Shown here: in pieces, positions 24,849 to 35,475 of the stretch
Position numbering within the stretch: the stretch's first letter is position 1
Layout: every line of letters begins with the position of its first letter
Assembly: GCF_014648815.1 (NCBI RefSeq)
Contig: NZ_BMRV01000005.1
Location: 322,758-386,757, forward strand
Source of the DNA: Streptomyces flaveolus
GTDB taxonomy: Bacteria > Actinomycetota > Actinomycetes > Streptomycetales > Streptomycetaceae
DNA length: 64,000 nt
Direction of reading: 5' to 3'
Made by a program: the position numbers and the translations under genes
The notes under the pieces: model-generated
Told to the model about the DNA's origin: nothing
Databases searched by the model: none
The model's input: the letters and a program-made list of their open reading frames with translations, nothing else

Positions 24849-25442
24849 ATGGCAGCAACACCCCGGGGGACGTCCCCCGTACCCCCGGACGCACGTCCGC
24901 GGCTGACCGTGCTCTCCGGCCCCTCGGGGGTCGGCAAGAGCACGGTCGTCGCCCATATGCGCAAGGAGCACCCCGAGGTCTGGCTCTCGGTGTCGGCGAC
25001 GACCCGCAAGCCCCGGCCCGGCGAGCAGCACGGAGTCCACTACTTCTTCGTCACCGACGAGGAGATGGACAAGCTGATCGCCAACGGCGAGCTGCTGGAG
25101 TGGGCCGAGTTCGCGGGCAACCGCTACGGCACGCCCCGCACCGCCGTGCTGGAGCGCCTGGAGGCCGGTGAGCCGGTGCTGCTCGAGATCGACCTCCAGG
25201 GTGCGCGGCAGGTCCGCGAGTCCATGCCGGAGGCCCAGCTGGTGTTCCTGGCCCCGCCCTCCTGGGAGGAGCTGGTGCGCAGGCTCACCGGCCGGGGCAC
25301 CGAACCGCCGGAGGTGATCGAGCGCCGCCTCGCCGCGGCCAAGGTCGAGCTGGCGGCCGAGCCGGAGTTCGACGAGACCCTGGTGAACACCTCCGTCGAG
25401 GACGTGGCGCGCGAGCTGCTAGCCTTGACGAACGTCGTGTGA
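24849..25442 (+). CDS. gmk: Guanylate kinase
   Basis: 197 residues from ATG 24849. It phosphorylates GMP to GDP. The P-loop GPSGVGKST is at about residues 26-34. GMP-binding residues lie in [11 protein letters not shown] and [13 protein letters not shown]. The catalytic-lid motif is [18 protein letters not shown]. It follows sIHF by 37 bases and precedes rpoZ, an order linking GTP/GDP supply to transcription. Confidence 0.97.
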   Translation: MAATPRGTSPVPPDARPRLTVLSGPSGVGKSTVVAHMRKEHPEVWLSVSATTRKPRPGEQHGVHYFFVTDEEMDKLIANGELLEWAEFAGNRYGTPRTAVLERLEAGEPVLLEIDLQGARQVRESMPEAQLVFLAPPSWEELVRRLTGRGTEPPEVIERRLAAAKVELAAEPEFDETLVNTSVEDVARELLALTNVV

Positions 25443-25511
25443 TCGCGACAGGTCCACCGACCCCGGCCGATCAGTCCGACTGAATCTTTCCCATCCATCG
25501 GAAGGTAGAGC

Positions 25512-25784
25512 GTGTCCTCTTCCATCTCCGCGCCCGAGGGCATCATCAACCCGCCGATCGACGAGCTTCTCGAGGCCACGGACTCGAAGTACAGCCTCGT
25601 GATCTACGCGGCCAAGCGGGCCCGCCAGATCAACGCGTACTACTCGCAGCTCGGCGAGGGTCTCCTCGAGTACGTCGGTCCTCTCGTCGACACCCACGTC
25701 CACGAGAAGCCGCTCTCGATCGCCCTGCGCGAGATCAACGCGGGTCTGCTGACCTCCGAGGCCATCGAGGGCCCGGCGCAGTAG
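25512..25784 (+). CDS. rpoZ: RNA polymerase omega subunit
   Basis: 90 residues, GTG start with ggaaggtagagc upstream. The conserved omega core is intact: [34 protein letters not shown]. It helps assemble and stabilise the beta' subunit. A perfect 16-bp hairpin follows 37 bases after the stop. Confidence 0.97.
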   Translation: MSSSISAPEGIINPPIDELLEATDSKYSLVIYAAKRARQINAYYSQLGEGLLEYVGPLVDTHVHEKPLSIALREINAGLLTSEAIEGPAQ

Positions 25785-25821
25785 TACCAGCAGTAGTATT
25801 TTCAGCCTGAAGCTGACTTTT

Positions 25822-25856
25822 CCACAGGCCCGGCAGTCCGACTGCCGGGCCTGTGG
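25822..25856 (+). terminator. 16-bp perfect hairpin after rpoZ
   Basis: CCACAGGCCCGGCAGT (25822-25837) pairs perfectly with 25841-25856 across a 3-base loop. It likely ends the gmk-rpoZ transcript before coaBC, whose start is 40 bases further on. Confidence 0.8.
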
Positions 25857-25895
25857 TGTGTGATGGGGGCATACGCATTCCGAGGTCCGGGAGAG

Positions 25896-27101
25896 ATGGT
25901 GGACAAGCCCAAGGTCGTTCTGGGGGTCAGCGGCGGAATCGCCGCCTACAAGGCCTGTGAGCTGCTCCGCAGGTTCACGGAGTCGGGACACGACGTGCGC
26001 GTCGTCCCCACCGCCTCCGCGCTGCACTTCGTGGGAGCCGCCACCTGGTCCGCCCTCTCCGGCAACCCCGTCTCCACCGAGGTGTGGGACGACGTGCACC
26101 AGGTCCCACACGTGCGCATCGGCCAGCACGCCGACCTCGTCGTCGTCGCCCCGGCCACCGCCGACATGCTCGCCAAGGCCGCCCACGGCCTCGCCGACGA
26201 CCTCCTCACCAACACCCTGCTCACGGCCCGCTGCCCGGTGGTCTTCGCACCCGCCATGCACACGGAGATGTGGGAGCACCCGGCCACCCAGGAGAACGTG
26301 GCGACGCTGCGCCGCCGCGGCGCCGTCGTGATCGAACCGGCCGTCGGCCGCCTCACCGGCGTCGACACCGGCAAGGGCCGGCTGCCCGACCCGGGCGAGA
26401 TCTTCGAGGTCTGCCGCCGGGTGCTCGCCCGCGGCGTGCGGGAGCCGGACCTGGCCGGACGACACGTCGTCGTCAGCGCCGGCGGCACCCGCGAGCCCCT
26501 CGACCCCGTCCGCTTCCTCGGTAACCGCTCCTCCGGCAAGCAGGGCTACGCCCTCGCCCGTACTGCCGCCGCCCGGGGCGCCCGTGTCACGCTGATCGCG
26601 GCGAACGCGGCGCTGCCGGACCCGGCCGGCGTGGACGTCGTCCCGGTGGGCACCGCCGTGGAGCTGCGCGAGGCAGTGCTCACCGCGGCGGCGGACGCCG
26701 ACGCCGTCGTCATGGCCGCCGCGGTAGCGGACTTCCGGCCGGCGGTCTACGCCGCCGGAAAGATCAAGAAGAAGGACGGCCAGGAGCCGGAACCGGTCAC
26801 GCTGGTGCGTAATCCGGACATCCTCGCGGAGATCTCCGCCGACCGGGCGCGCCCCGGGCAGGTGGTCGTCGGCTTCGCCGCCGAGACGGACGACGTCCTC
26901 GCCAACGGCCGGGCCAAGCTGAAGCGCAAGGGCTGCGACCTCCTCGTGGTGAACGAGGTGGGGGAACGCAAGACCTTCGGGTCCGAGGAGAACGAGGCCG
27001 TGGTCCTCGGCGCCGACGGCAGCGAGACGCCGGTGGCGCACGGCCCGAAGGAGGCCCTGGCCGAAACGGTGTGGGACCTCGTGGCGGAACGGCTCACCTG
27101 A
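25896..27101 (+). CDS. coaBC: Bifunctional phosphopantothenoylcysteine decarboxylase / phosphopantothenate-cysteine ligase
   Basis: 401 residues from ATG 25896 (GTG 25899 is an equal alternative; a longer frame to 25860 is less likely). Both steps belong to coenzyme A synthesis. The N-terminal CoaC flavoprotein half has LGVSGGIAAYKACELLR and the PAMHTEMWEHPA substrate motif. The C-terminal CoaB half has the dimer and nucleotide motif NRSSGKQGYALART and the KIKKKDG lysine loop. Confidence 0.95.
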   Translation: MVDKPKVVLGVSGGIAAYKACELLRRFTESGHDVRVVPTASALHFVGAATWSALSGNPVSTEVWDDVHQVPHVRIGQHADLVVVAPATADMLAKAAHGLADDLLTNTLLTARCPVVFAPAMHTEMWEHPATQENVATLRRRGAVVIEPAVGRLTGVDTGKGRLPDPGEIFEVCRRVLARGVREPDLAGRHVVVSAGGTREPLDPVRFLGNRSSGKQGYALARTAAARGARVTLIAANAALPDPAGVDVVPVGTAVELREAVLTAAADADAVVMAAAVADFRPAVYAAGKIKKKDGQEPEPVTLVRNPDILAEISADRARPGQVVVGFAAETDDVLANGRAKLKRKGCDLLVVNEVGERKTFGSEENEAVVLGADGSETPVAHGPKEALAETVWDLVAERLT

Positions 27102-27341
27102 ATGCCCCATTCGTTCCCCAGAGCTCGTGGACCCCGCGCATTCGGGCGTGGCGAGCCTGGCCAATGGCCCTTCGCATTGTGCAGAATGCCCGTGCCGCAG
27201 GTCACAGCCCTTCCGAGAGCTGAGACGGGTGAGTCCGCGGCCGAGCGCGACCGATAAACTGTTCTCGGACGTCGCCGGGTGCAGCTCCCCGTGCCGTCCA
27301 CCAATGATCAGCCAGCAGCCGCTGCAACCCCAGGGAGCGTT

Positions 27342-28550
27342 GTGTCCCGTCGCCTGTTCACCTCGGAGTCCGTGACCGAGGGCCACCCCGACAAGATCGC
27401 TGACCAGATCAGCGACACCATTCTCGACGCGCTTCTGCGCGAGGACCCGACCTCCCGGGTCGCCGTCGAAACGCTGATCACCACCGGCCTGGTGCACGTG
27501 GCCGGCGAGGTCACGACCAAGGCCTACGCGGACATCGCCACGCTGGTCCGCGGCAAGATCCTGGAGATCGGCTACGACTCCTCCAAGAAGGGCTTCGACG
27601 GCGCCTCCTGCGGCGTGTCCGTGTCGATCGGCGCGCAGTCCCCGGACATCGCGCAGGGCGTCGACACGGCGTACGAGTCCCGGGTCGAGGGCGACGAGGA
27701 CGAGCTGGACCGGCAGGGTGCGGGCGACCAGGGGCTGATGTTCGGCTACGCCTCGGACGAGACGCCGACCCTCATGCCGCTGCCGGTCTTCCTCGCGCAC
27801 CGCCTGTCCAAGCGCCTGTCCGAGGTCCGCAAGAACGGCACGATCCCCTACCTGCGCCCCGACGGCAAGACGCAGGTCACCATCGAGTACGACGGTGACA
27901 AGGCCGTCCGTCTGGACACGGTGGTCGTCTCCTCGCAGCACGCGAGCGACATCGACCTGGAGTCGCTGCTCGCTCCCGACATCAAGGAGTTCGTCGTCGA
28001 GCCGGAGCTCAAGGCGCTCCTCGACGACGGCATCAAGCTCGACACGGAGAACTACCGGCTCCTGGTGAACCCGACCGGCCGTTTCGAGATCGGCGGCCCG
28101 ATGGGCGACGCCGGCCTGACCGGCCGCAAGATCATCATCGACACCTACGGCGGCATGGCCCGCCACGGCGGCGGCGCCTTCTCCGGCAAGGACCCGTCCA
28201 AGGTCGACCGCTCCGCCGCGTACGCGATGCGCTGGGTCGCCAAGAACGTCGTCGCGGCGGGCCTCGCCTCCCGCTGCGAGGTCCAGGTGGCCTACGCGAT
28301 CGGCAAGGCCGAGCCCGTCGGCCTGTTCGTGGAGACCTTCGGCACCGCCAAGGTCGACACGGAGAAGATCGAGAAGGCGATCGACGAGGTCTTCGACCTC
28401 CGCCCGGCCGCGATCATCCGCGACCTCGACCTGCTCCGCCCGATCTACGCCCAGACCGCGGCGTACGGCCACTTCGGCCGTGAGCTCCCCGACTTCACCT
28501 GGGAGCGCACCGACCGCGTCGACGCCCTGCGCAAGGCGGCGGGCCTGTAA
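27342..28550 (+). CDS. metK: S-adenosylmethionine synthase
   Basis: 402 residues from GTG 27342 (cagggagcgttGTG). It joins methionine and ATP to make SAM. Signatures are [12 protein letters not shown] near the N-terminus, [12 protein letters not shown], and [19 protein letters not shown]. The 240-base leader upstream was checked for SAM-riboswitch cores and none was recognised. A hairpin follows the stop. Confidence 0.97.
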   Translation: MSRRLFTSESVTEGHPDKIADQISDTILDALLREDPTSRVAVETLITTGLVHVAGEVTTKAYADIATLVRGKILEIGYDSSKKGFDGASCGVSVSIGAQSPDIAQGVDTAYESRVEGDEDELDRQGAGDQGLMFGYASDETPTLMPLPVFLAHRLSKRLSEVRKNGTIPYLRPDGKTQVTIEYDGDKAVRLDTVVVSSQHASDIDLESLLAPDIKEFVVEPELKALLDDGIKLDTENYRLLVNPTGRFEIGGPMGDAGLTGRKIIIDTYGGMARHGGGAFSGKDPSKVDRSAAYAMRWVAKNVVAAGLASRCEVQVAYAIGKAEPVGLFVETFGTAKVDTEKIEKAIDEVFDLRPAAIIRDLDLLRPIYAQTAAYGHFGRELPDFTWERTDRVDALRKAAGL

Positions 28551-28576
28551 CAGCGGCCCGTACCGACGGCACGTCG

Positions 28577-28612
28577 CGAGGCCCGGCGTCCCTCTGGGGG
28601 CGCCGGGCCTCG
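28577..28612 (+). terminator. 12-bp hairpin after metK
   Basis: CGAGGCCCGGCG (28577-28588) pairs perfectly with 28601-28612; the 12-base loop is G/C-rich and can partly pair internally. It lies 27 bases after metK and is likely the metK terminator. Confidence 0.7.
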
Positions 28613-28688
28613 GCGCGTCCGGAGCCGATGCGGGACGGTGCGAACCGGGCGCCGTCGGTTGTCAGTGGTCTTTGGTAAGAATGCAGGC

Positions 28689-30839
28689 GTGAGCAGCGAG
28701 AACGAACCGGCGGGCGGGGGCGCGGACGACGCGCCACCCGAGCAGCTCGCGCTCATCCGGGAGAGCGTGCGCAAGGCGAAGACGCCGCGGGCCAAGCCGC
28801 GGACCTGGCGCGGGGCCGCGCTCGCCAAGGAGCTGCCCGTCGCCCGGGTGCTGGTCGACAAGGGCGTGCTCCACCTCGACCGGTACTTCGACTACGCCGT
28901 CCCGGAGGAACTCGACGCCGAGGCCCAGCCGGGCGTGCGGGTGCGGGTGCGGTTCGGGGCCGGACGGCACCGGGTGCGGGACGGGCGGCGCGAGGGCGGC
29001 GGCCTCATCGACGGTTTTCTGGTGGAGCGGCTCGCGGAGTCCGACTATTCGGGGCCGCTGGCCGCGCTGGCCCAGGTCGTCTCGCCCGAGCGCGTGCTGG
29101 ACGAGGAGCTGCTCGGTCTCGCGCGGGCCGTCGCCGACCGCTACGCCGGCAGCCTCGCCGACGTGCTGCAGCTCGCCGTACCGCCGCGCAACGCACGCGC
29201 CGAGAAGCGGCCCTCGCCCGACCCGCTGCCCCCGCCACCGGTGCCCGAGCCGGGATCCTGGGCGCGGTACGAGCAGGGGGCCGCGTTCGTCGCGTCCCTC
29301 GCGTCGGGCGGCTCGCCGCGGGCCGTGTGGAACGCGTTGCCCGGCCCCGGGTGGAGCGATGAGCTGGCCCGGGCCGTGGCGGCGACGCTGGCCTCCGGGC
29401 GGGGCGCGCTGGTCGTCCTCCCGGACGGGCGGGCGGTCGCCCGGGCCGACGCCGCGCTGACCGCCCTGCTCGGCGAGGGACGGCACGCGGTGCTCACCGC
29501 CGACGCCGGGCCCGAGAAGCGGTACGCGCAGTGGCTCGCGGTGCGCCGGGGGGCCGTCCGGGCCGTCATCGGGACCCGGGCCGCCATGTTCGCGCCGGTG
29601 CGGGACCTCGGGCTGGTCGCCCTGTGGGACGACGGCGACGACAGTCACAGCGAGCCGCACGCCCCGCAGCCGCACGCGCGCGAGGTGCTGCTGCTGCGCG
29701 CGGCCCAGGACAGGTGCGCCTTCCTGCTGGGCGGCTGGAACTGCACCGTGGAGGCCGCCCAGCTCGTCGAGACCGGCTGGGCCCGGCCGCTGGTCGCCGC
29801 ACGGGAGCAGGTGAGGGCCGGCGCTCCGCTGGTACGGACCGTGGGGGACGGGGACCTGGCCCGCGACGAGGCCGCCCGGGCCGCGCGGCTGCCCACCCTC
29901 GCCTGGCAGGTCGTCAGGGACGGGCTGCGTCAGGGCCCGGTGCTCGTGCAGGTGCCCCGGCGTGGATACGTGCCGCGGATGGCGTGTGCCGCCTGCCGTA
30001 CGCCCGCGCGGTGCCGGCACTGCTCCGGGCCCCTGGAGGGGCAGGAATCCGGGGCGGCGCTGCGGTGCGGGTGGTGCGGGCGCGAGGAGGGCGCCTGGCA
30101 CTGCCCGGAGTGCGGGGCCTTCCGGCTGCGCGCGCAGATCGTGGGGGCGCGCCGCACCGCCGAGGAGCTGGGGCGTGCCTTCCCCGCGGTGCCGGTGCGC
30201 ACCTCGGGGCGCGAGCACGTGCTGGACACGGTGCCGGGGACGCCGGCCCTGGTCGTGAGCACCCCCGGCGCCGAACCCGTCGCCGAGGGCGGCTACGCGG
30301 CGGCGCTGCTGCTCGACGGCTGGGCCATGCTCGGGCGGCCCGACCTGCGCGCCGGTGAGGACGCGCTGCGGCGCTGGCTCGCGGCCGCCGCGCTGGTGCG
30401 TCCACAGCCGGCCGGCGGGACCGTGGTGGTGGTCGCCGAGCCGACCCTGCGGCCGGTGCAGGCGCTGGTGCGCTGGGACCCCGTCGGGCATGCGGTGCGT
30501 GAGCTGGCCGAGCGTGCCGAGCTGGGCTTTCCGCCGGTGTCGCGGATGGCGTCCGTGGCGGGTCCCGCGGAGGCGGTGGCCGGCTTCCTCGACGCGGTGG
30601 AGCTGCCGCGCGAGGCGGAGATCCTGGGGCCCGTGCCGCTCCCCGTCACGGCGCCGGGGCGCCCGCGCCGGGTGGGCGGGCCGCCGCCGGGGGAGCAGTG
30701 GGAGCGGGCGCTGGTCCGGGTGCCGCCGGGGAGCGGGGCGGCGCTGGCCGCGGCGCTGAAGGCCGCACAGGCGGCACGGATGGCACGCGGGAGCGACGCT
30801 GCGGTGTGGGTGCGGATCGATCCGCCCGACATCGGGTGA
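28689..30839 (+). CDS. priA: Primosomal protein N' (PriA) without recognisable helicase motifs
   Basis: 716 residues from GTG 28689. The N-terminal 3'-DNA-binding domain is recognisable (ARVLVDKGVLHLDRYFDYAVPEEL). The zinc region (about residues 433-476) keeps paired cysteines: CAAC, CRHC, CGWC and CPEC. Where E. coli PriA has Walker A, this protein has PGPGWSDELARAV (about residue 218). The DEEH box region reads LVALWDDGDD (about residue 308). So ATPase/helicase function is probably lost, as noted for actinobacterial PriA in general. It may act as a DNA-binding restart scaffold. It faces the next gene tail to tail. Confidence 0.88.
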   Translation: MSSENEPAGGGADDAPPEQLALIRESVRKAKTPRAKPRTWRGAALAKELPVARVLVDKGVLHLDRYFDYAVPEELDAEAQPGVRVRVRFGAGRHRVRDGRREGGGLIDGFLVERLAESDYSGPLAALAQVVSPERVLDEELLGLARAVADRYAGSLADVLQLAVPPRNARAEKRPSPDPLPPPPVPEPGSWARYEQGAAFVASLASGGSPRAVWNALPGPGWSDELARAVAATLASGRGALVVLPDGRAVARADAALTALLGEGRHAVLTADAGPEKRYAQWLAVRRGAVRAVIGTRAAMFAPVRDLGLVALWDDGDDSHSEPHAPQPHAREVLLLRAAQDRCAFLLGGWNCTVEAAQLVETGWARPLVAAREQVRAGAPLVRTVGDGDLARDEAARAARLPTLAWQVVRDGLRQGPVLVQVPRRGYVPRMACAACRTPARCRHCSGPLEGQESGAALRCGWCGREEGAWHCPECGAFRLRAQIVGARRTAEELGRAFPAVPVRTSGREHVLDTVPGTPALVVSTPGAEPVAEGGYAAALLLDGWAMLGRPDLRAGEDALRRWLAAAALVRPQPAGGTVVVVAEPTLRPVQALVRWDPVGHAVRELAERAELGFPPVSRMASVAGPAEAVAGFLDAVELPREAEILGPVPLPVTAPGRPRRVGGPPPGEQWERALVRVPPGSGAALAAALKAAQAARMARGSDAAVWVRIDPPDIG

Positions 30840-30896
30840 GGGCGCGGGCGAGGTGTCCGCACGAGGCCGTGTGAGGAGTGGTGGCTCGGGGGCGGG

Positions 30897-30926
30897 CCGC
30901 CCTCCCGGAGCGTGGCGGGAGGGCGG
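30897..30926. terminator. 11-bp hairpin between convergent genes
   Basis: CCGCCCTCCCG (30897-30907) pairs perfectly with 30916-30926 around an 8-base loop. It sits between the priA stop (30839) and the end of the reverse-strand HTH gene (30936) and can serve both. Confidence 0.7.
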
Positions 30927-30935
30927 GGGTGCGGG

Positions 30936-31813
<878 letters not shown>

Positions 31814-32746
31814 ATGAAGCTGGTCTTCGCCGGTACCCCCGAGGTCGCCGTTCCCGCCCTGGACGCCCTGATCGCCTCCGGGCGTCACGAGGTGGCCGCC
31901 GTCGTCACGCGGCCCGACGCACCGGCCGGGCGTGGGCGCCGGCTGGTCGCCTCGCCCGTGGCCGAGCGTGCGGAGGAGGCCGGGATCGAGGTGCTCAAGC
32001 CCGCGAAGCCCCGCGACCCGGAGTTCCTGGAGCGACTGCGCGAGATCGCGCCCGACTGCTGCCCCGTGGTCGCCTACGGCGCCCTCCTGCCCCGCGTGGC
32101 CCTGGACGTGCCCGCCCAGGGCTGGGTCAACCTGCACTTCTCGCTGCTGCCCGCCTGGCGGGGGGCCGCGCCCGTGCAGCACGCGCTGATGGCGGGCGAC
32201 GAGATCACCGGGGCGTCCACCTTCCTCATCGAGGAGGGCCTCGATTCCGGGCCCGTCTACGGCACGGTCACCGAGACCATCCGCCCCACCGACACCAGCG
32301 GCGACCTGCTGACCCGGCTCGCCTTCGCCGGCGCCGGCCTGCTCGCCGCCACCATGGACGGCATCGAGGACGGCAGCCTGAAGGCCGTACCGCAGCCCGC
32401 CGAGGGCGTCACCCTCGCACCGAAGATCACCGTCGAGGACGCCCGGATCGACTGGGCGGCACCGGCGCTGCGCGTCGACCGGGTGGTGCGCGGCTGCACC
32501 CCGGCGCCCGGCGCCTGGACCACGTTCCGCGGCGAGCGGCTCAAGCTGGTGCAGGCGCTGCCCGTGCCCGACCGGACCGACCTCGCCCCCGGGCAGCTCG
32601 CGGCCGGCAAGAACAACGTGTACGTCGGCACCGGCTCGTACGCCGTCGAGCTGCTGTGGGTGCAGGCGCAGGGCAAGAAGCCGATGCGGGCCGCGGACTG
32701 GGCGCGCGGGGTGCGGATCGCCGAGGGCGAACTGCTCGGCGCCTGA
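31814..32746 (+). CDS. fmt: Methionyl-tRNA formyltransferase
   Basis: 310 residues. It formylates initiator Met-tRNA. The formyl-transfer motif [17 protein letters not shown] holds the catalytic Asn and His, and the Asp is in GLDSGPVYG. The C-terminal OB-like tRNA-binding domain starts at about residue 205. It precedes rsmB by 74 bases. A def gene is not in the window. Confidence 0.97.
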   Translation: MKLVFAGTPEVAVPALDALIASGRHEVAAVVTRPDAPAGRGRRLVASPVAERAEEAGIEVLKPAKPRDPEFLERLREIAPDCCPVVAYGALLPRVALDVPAQGWVNLHFSLLPAWRGAAPVQHALMAGDEITGASTFLIEEGLDSGPVYGTVTETIRPTDTSGDLLTRLAFAGAGLLAATMDGIEDGSLKAVPQPAEGVTLAPKITVEDARIDWAAPALRVDRVVRGCTPAPGAWTTFRGERLKLVQALPVPDRTDLAPGQLAAGKNNVYVGTGSYAVELLWVQAQGKKPMRAADWARGVRIAEGELLGA

Positions 32747-32820
32747 CCTCGTCACCACCGTTCACCGGCCCGACGTACGCTGGTGAGCGCACGTCACCCC
32801 ACACCCGGAGCACCTTTTTC

Positions 32821-34242
32821 GTGAGCGAGCAGCCTCGTCGTCCCCGCAAGTCCGGCAAGCCGTACCGCAGGCCCCAGAAGGACCCCGTCCGCATCCTCGC
32901 CTTCGAGGCGCTCAGGGCCGTGGACGAGCGGGACGCGTACGCCAACCTCGTCCTGCCGCCACTGCTGCGCAGGGCGCGGGAGAACGACGAGAAGTTCGAC
33001 GCCCGGGACGCCGCGCTCGCGACCGAGCTGGTGTACGGGACGCTGCGCCGGCAGGGGACGTACGACGCGGTCATCGCCGCATGTGTCGACCGGCCGCTGC
33101 GGGAGGTCGACCCGCCGGTACTGGACGTGCTCAGCCTGGGCGCGCACCAGCTGCTCGGGACGCGGATCCCGACCCACGCGGCCGTGTCCGCCTCGGTCGA
33201 ACTGGCCCGTGTGGTGCTGGGCGACGGGCGCGCCAAGTTCGTCAACGCCGTGCTCCGCAAGGTCGCGCAGGACGATCTCGACGGCTGGCTGGAACGCGTC
33301 GCGCCGCCCTACGACGAGGACCCCGAGGACCACCTCGCCGTCGTGCACTCGCACCCGCGCTGGGTCGTCTCCGCGCTGTGGGACTCGCTGGGCGGGGGCC
33401 GGGCCGGCATCGAGGAGCTGCTGGCCGCCGACAACGAGCGGCCCGAGGTCACGCTGGTCGCCCGGCCCGGACGGGCGACGACCGGGGAACTGCTCGAGGA
33501 GGAGGCGGCCGTACCGGGGCGCTGGTCGCCGTACGCGGTACGGCTGAGCGAAGGCGGCGAGCCCGGCGCGGTCGACGCCGTGCGGGAGAACCGGGCGGGC
33601 GTGCAGGACGAGGGCAGCCAGCTCGTCGCGATCGCTCTGGCCAACGCGCCCCTGGACGGGCCCGACCGGCGCTGGCTCGACGGCTGCGCGGGGCCCGGCG
33701 GCAAGGCGGCGCTGCTGGGCGCCCTGGCGGCGGAGCGGGGCGCTTTCCTGCTCGCCTCCGAGAAGCAGCCGCACCGCGCGGGGCTCGTCGCGAAGGCGCT
33801 GGACGGCAACCCGGGTCCGTACCAGGTGATCGCCGCCGACGGGACGCGCCCGCCGTGGCGGCCCGGGAGCTTCGACCGCGTCCTGGTCGACGTGCCGTGC
33901 ACCGGCCTCGGCGCCCTGCGCCGCCGCCCCGAGGCGCGCTGGCGGCGCCGTCCCGAGGACCTGGACGGGTTCGCCCCGCTCCAGCGCGGGCTGCTGCGCA
34001 GCGCGCTGGAGGCCGTACGGGTCGGCGGCGTCGTCGGCTACGCGACCTGCTCGCCCCACCTCGCCGAGACCCGCGCGGTCGTCGCCGACGTGCTCAAGCA
34101 CCACCCCGACACCGAGCTCCTCGACGCCCGCCCCCTCCTCCCCGGCGTCCCGCACCTGGGTGACGGCCCCGACATCCAGCTGTGGCCCCACCTCCACGGC
34201 ACGGACGCGATGTACCTGACCTTGCTCCGCCGCACCGCATAG
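32821..34242 (+). CDS. rsmB: 16S rRNA m5C967 methyltransferase
   Basis: 473 residues from GTG 32821. The N-terminal NusB-like RNA-binding domain (about residues 20-155) is joined to a SAM-dependent methyltransferase. Motif IV with its cysteine is [18 protein letters not shown], and the catalytic cysteine is in [12 protein letters not shown]. The SAM-binding region reads [15 protein letters not shown]. The basic N-terminal tail ([14 protein letters not shown]) is typical of actinobacterial forms. Confidence 0.95.
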   Translation: MSEQPRRPRKSGKPYRRPQKDPVRILAFEALRAVDERDAYANLVLPPLLRRARENDEKFDARDAALATELVYGTLRRQGTYDAVIAACVDRPLREVDPPVLDVLSLGAHQLLGTRIPTHAAVSASVELARVVLGDGRAKFVNAVLRKVAQDDLDGWLERVAPPYDEDPEDHLAVVHSHPRWVVSALWDSLGGGRAGIEELLAADNERPEVTLVARPGRATTGELLEEEAAVPGRWSPYAVRLSEGGEPGAVDAVRENRAGVQDEGSQLVAIALANAPLDGPDRRWLDGCAGPGGKAALLGALAAERGAFLLASEKQPHRAGLVAKALDGNPGPYQVIAADGTRPPWRPGSFDRVLVDVPCTGLGALRRRPEARWRRRPEDLDGFAPLQRGLLRSALEAVRVGGVVGYATCSPHLAETRAVVADVLKHHPDTELLDARPLLPGVPHLGDGPDIQLWPHLHGTDAMYLTLLRRTA

Positions 34243-34252
34243 CGCACCCCGA

Positions 34253-34629
34253 AGGCCCGCGGGCAACGGCGCGACCGGCCCCCGCCCCGCGCCCACGGGG
34301 CCAACGCCGGCCACCGCATTCCGACGTCCGGGACGTCCCACCCGGAAGGGGCGCGGGGAACGGCGCGACCAGCCCCCACCGGCCCGCGGCCAACGCACGA
34401 CCGCGCCCACGGGGCCAACGCCGGCCACCGCATACCGACGTCCGGGACGTCCCACCCGGAAGGGGCGCGGGGAACGGCGCGACCAGCCCCCACCGGCCCG
34501 CGGCCAACGCACGACCGCGACCACGGGGGCAACGCCGGCCACCGCATTCCGACGTCCGGGACGCCCCGCCCGGAAGGGGCGCGGGGGACCCGCGCGACCA
34601 ACCCCCACCGGCCCGCGCCCGAAGAACCA
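34253..34629 (+). repeat. Tandem array of three 114-bp repeats
   Basis: Copies start at 34288, 34402 and 34516, exactly 114 bases apart, with a partial copy before the first. The unit runs from cgcgcccacggggccaac through gacgtccgggacgtcccacc and aaggggcgcggggaacggcg to gcgcgaccagcccccaccggcccg. Copies one and two differ by about one base; the third is more diverged. No ribosome site or coding character fits. A related single motif follows the gene at 10065-10913. The array fills the 445 bases between rsmB and rpe. Confidence 0.9.
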
Positions 34630-34687
34630 CCGCATCCCCCCGGTACCGATGCCCCCCACCCCCGGAGGGCATGGCAGGCTTGGGGGC

Positions 34688-35374
34688 ATGGCCGCGCAGA
34701 TCAACCCCAGCATCCTGTCCGCCGACTTCGCCCGCCTCGCGGACGAGGCCAAGGCGGTCGAGGGAGCCGACTGGCTCCACGTCGACGTCATGGACAACCA
34801 TTTCGTCCCCAACCTCACGCTCGGCGTGCCGGTCGTGGAGTCCCTGGCCCGCGCGACGGACACCCCGCTGGACTGCCACCTCATGATCGACGCCCCCGAC
34901 CGCTGGGCGCCCCAGTACGTGGAGGCCGGCGCCGGTTCCGTCACCTTCCACGTGGAGGCGGCCTCCGCGCCGGTCCGGCTCGCCCGCGAGATCCGGGCCA
35001 AGGGCGCCCGCGCCTCCATGGCGCTGCGGCCCGCGACGCCGATCGAGCCGTACGAGGACCTGCTGCCCGAGCTCGACATGCTGCTGATCATGACGGTTGA
35101 GCCCGGCTTCGGCGGGCAGGCGTTCCTCGACATCATGCTTCCGAAGATCCGCCGCACCCGTGAGCTGATCAAGAAGCACGGTCTGGAGCTGTGGCTGCAG
35201 GTCGACGGCGGTGTCTCGGCGTCCACGATCGAGCAGTGCGCCGACGCCGGCGCCGACGTCTTCGTCGCGGGTTCCGCCGTGTACGGGGCGTCCGACCCGG
35301 CCGAGGCGGTACGTGCATTGCGCAACCAGGCCGAGGCGGCGACCGCCAAGGCGTCCTGGGCGTGCGACCACTGA
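34688..35374 (+). CDS. rpe: Ribulose-phosphate 3-epimerase
   Basis: 228 residues from ATG 34688 ([20 protein letters not shown]). It interconverts ribulose-5-P and xylulose-5-P in the pentose phosphate pathway. Metal/catalytic residues are in [11 protein letters not shown] and CHLMIDAPD, with the [10 protein letters not shown] phosphate loop and VDGGVS. The start is immediately downstream of the 114-bp repeat array. Confidence 0.96.
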   Translation: MAAQINPSILSADFARLADEAKAVEGADWLHVDVMDNHFVPNLTLGVPVVESLARATDTPLDCHLMIDAPDRWAPQYVEAGAGSVTFHVEAASAPVRLAREIRAKGARASMALRPATPIEPYEDLLPELDMLLIMTVEPGFGGQAFLDIMLPKIRRTRELIKKHGLELWLQVDGGVSASTIEQCADAGADVFVAGSAVYGASDPAEAVRALRNQAEAATAKASWACDH

Positions 35375-35475
35375 GGAACAGAACGTGAACGGCTCCCATC
35401 AGGGCTGATCAAGTGCGCCGAATCTGCGAGGATGAACGGCGAATCCAGAGTGTGAACAGCAGTGAGGAGATCGCC

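Noticed and set aside
27102..27341. SAM riboswitch before metK
   Set aside because: No SAM-I/IV or SAM-II core was found by eye. A covariance search would be decisive.
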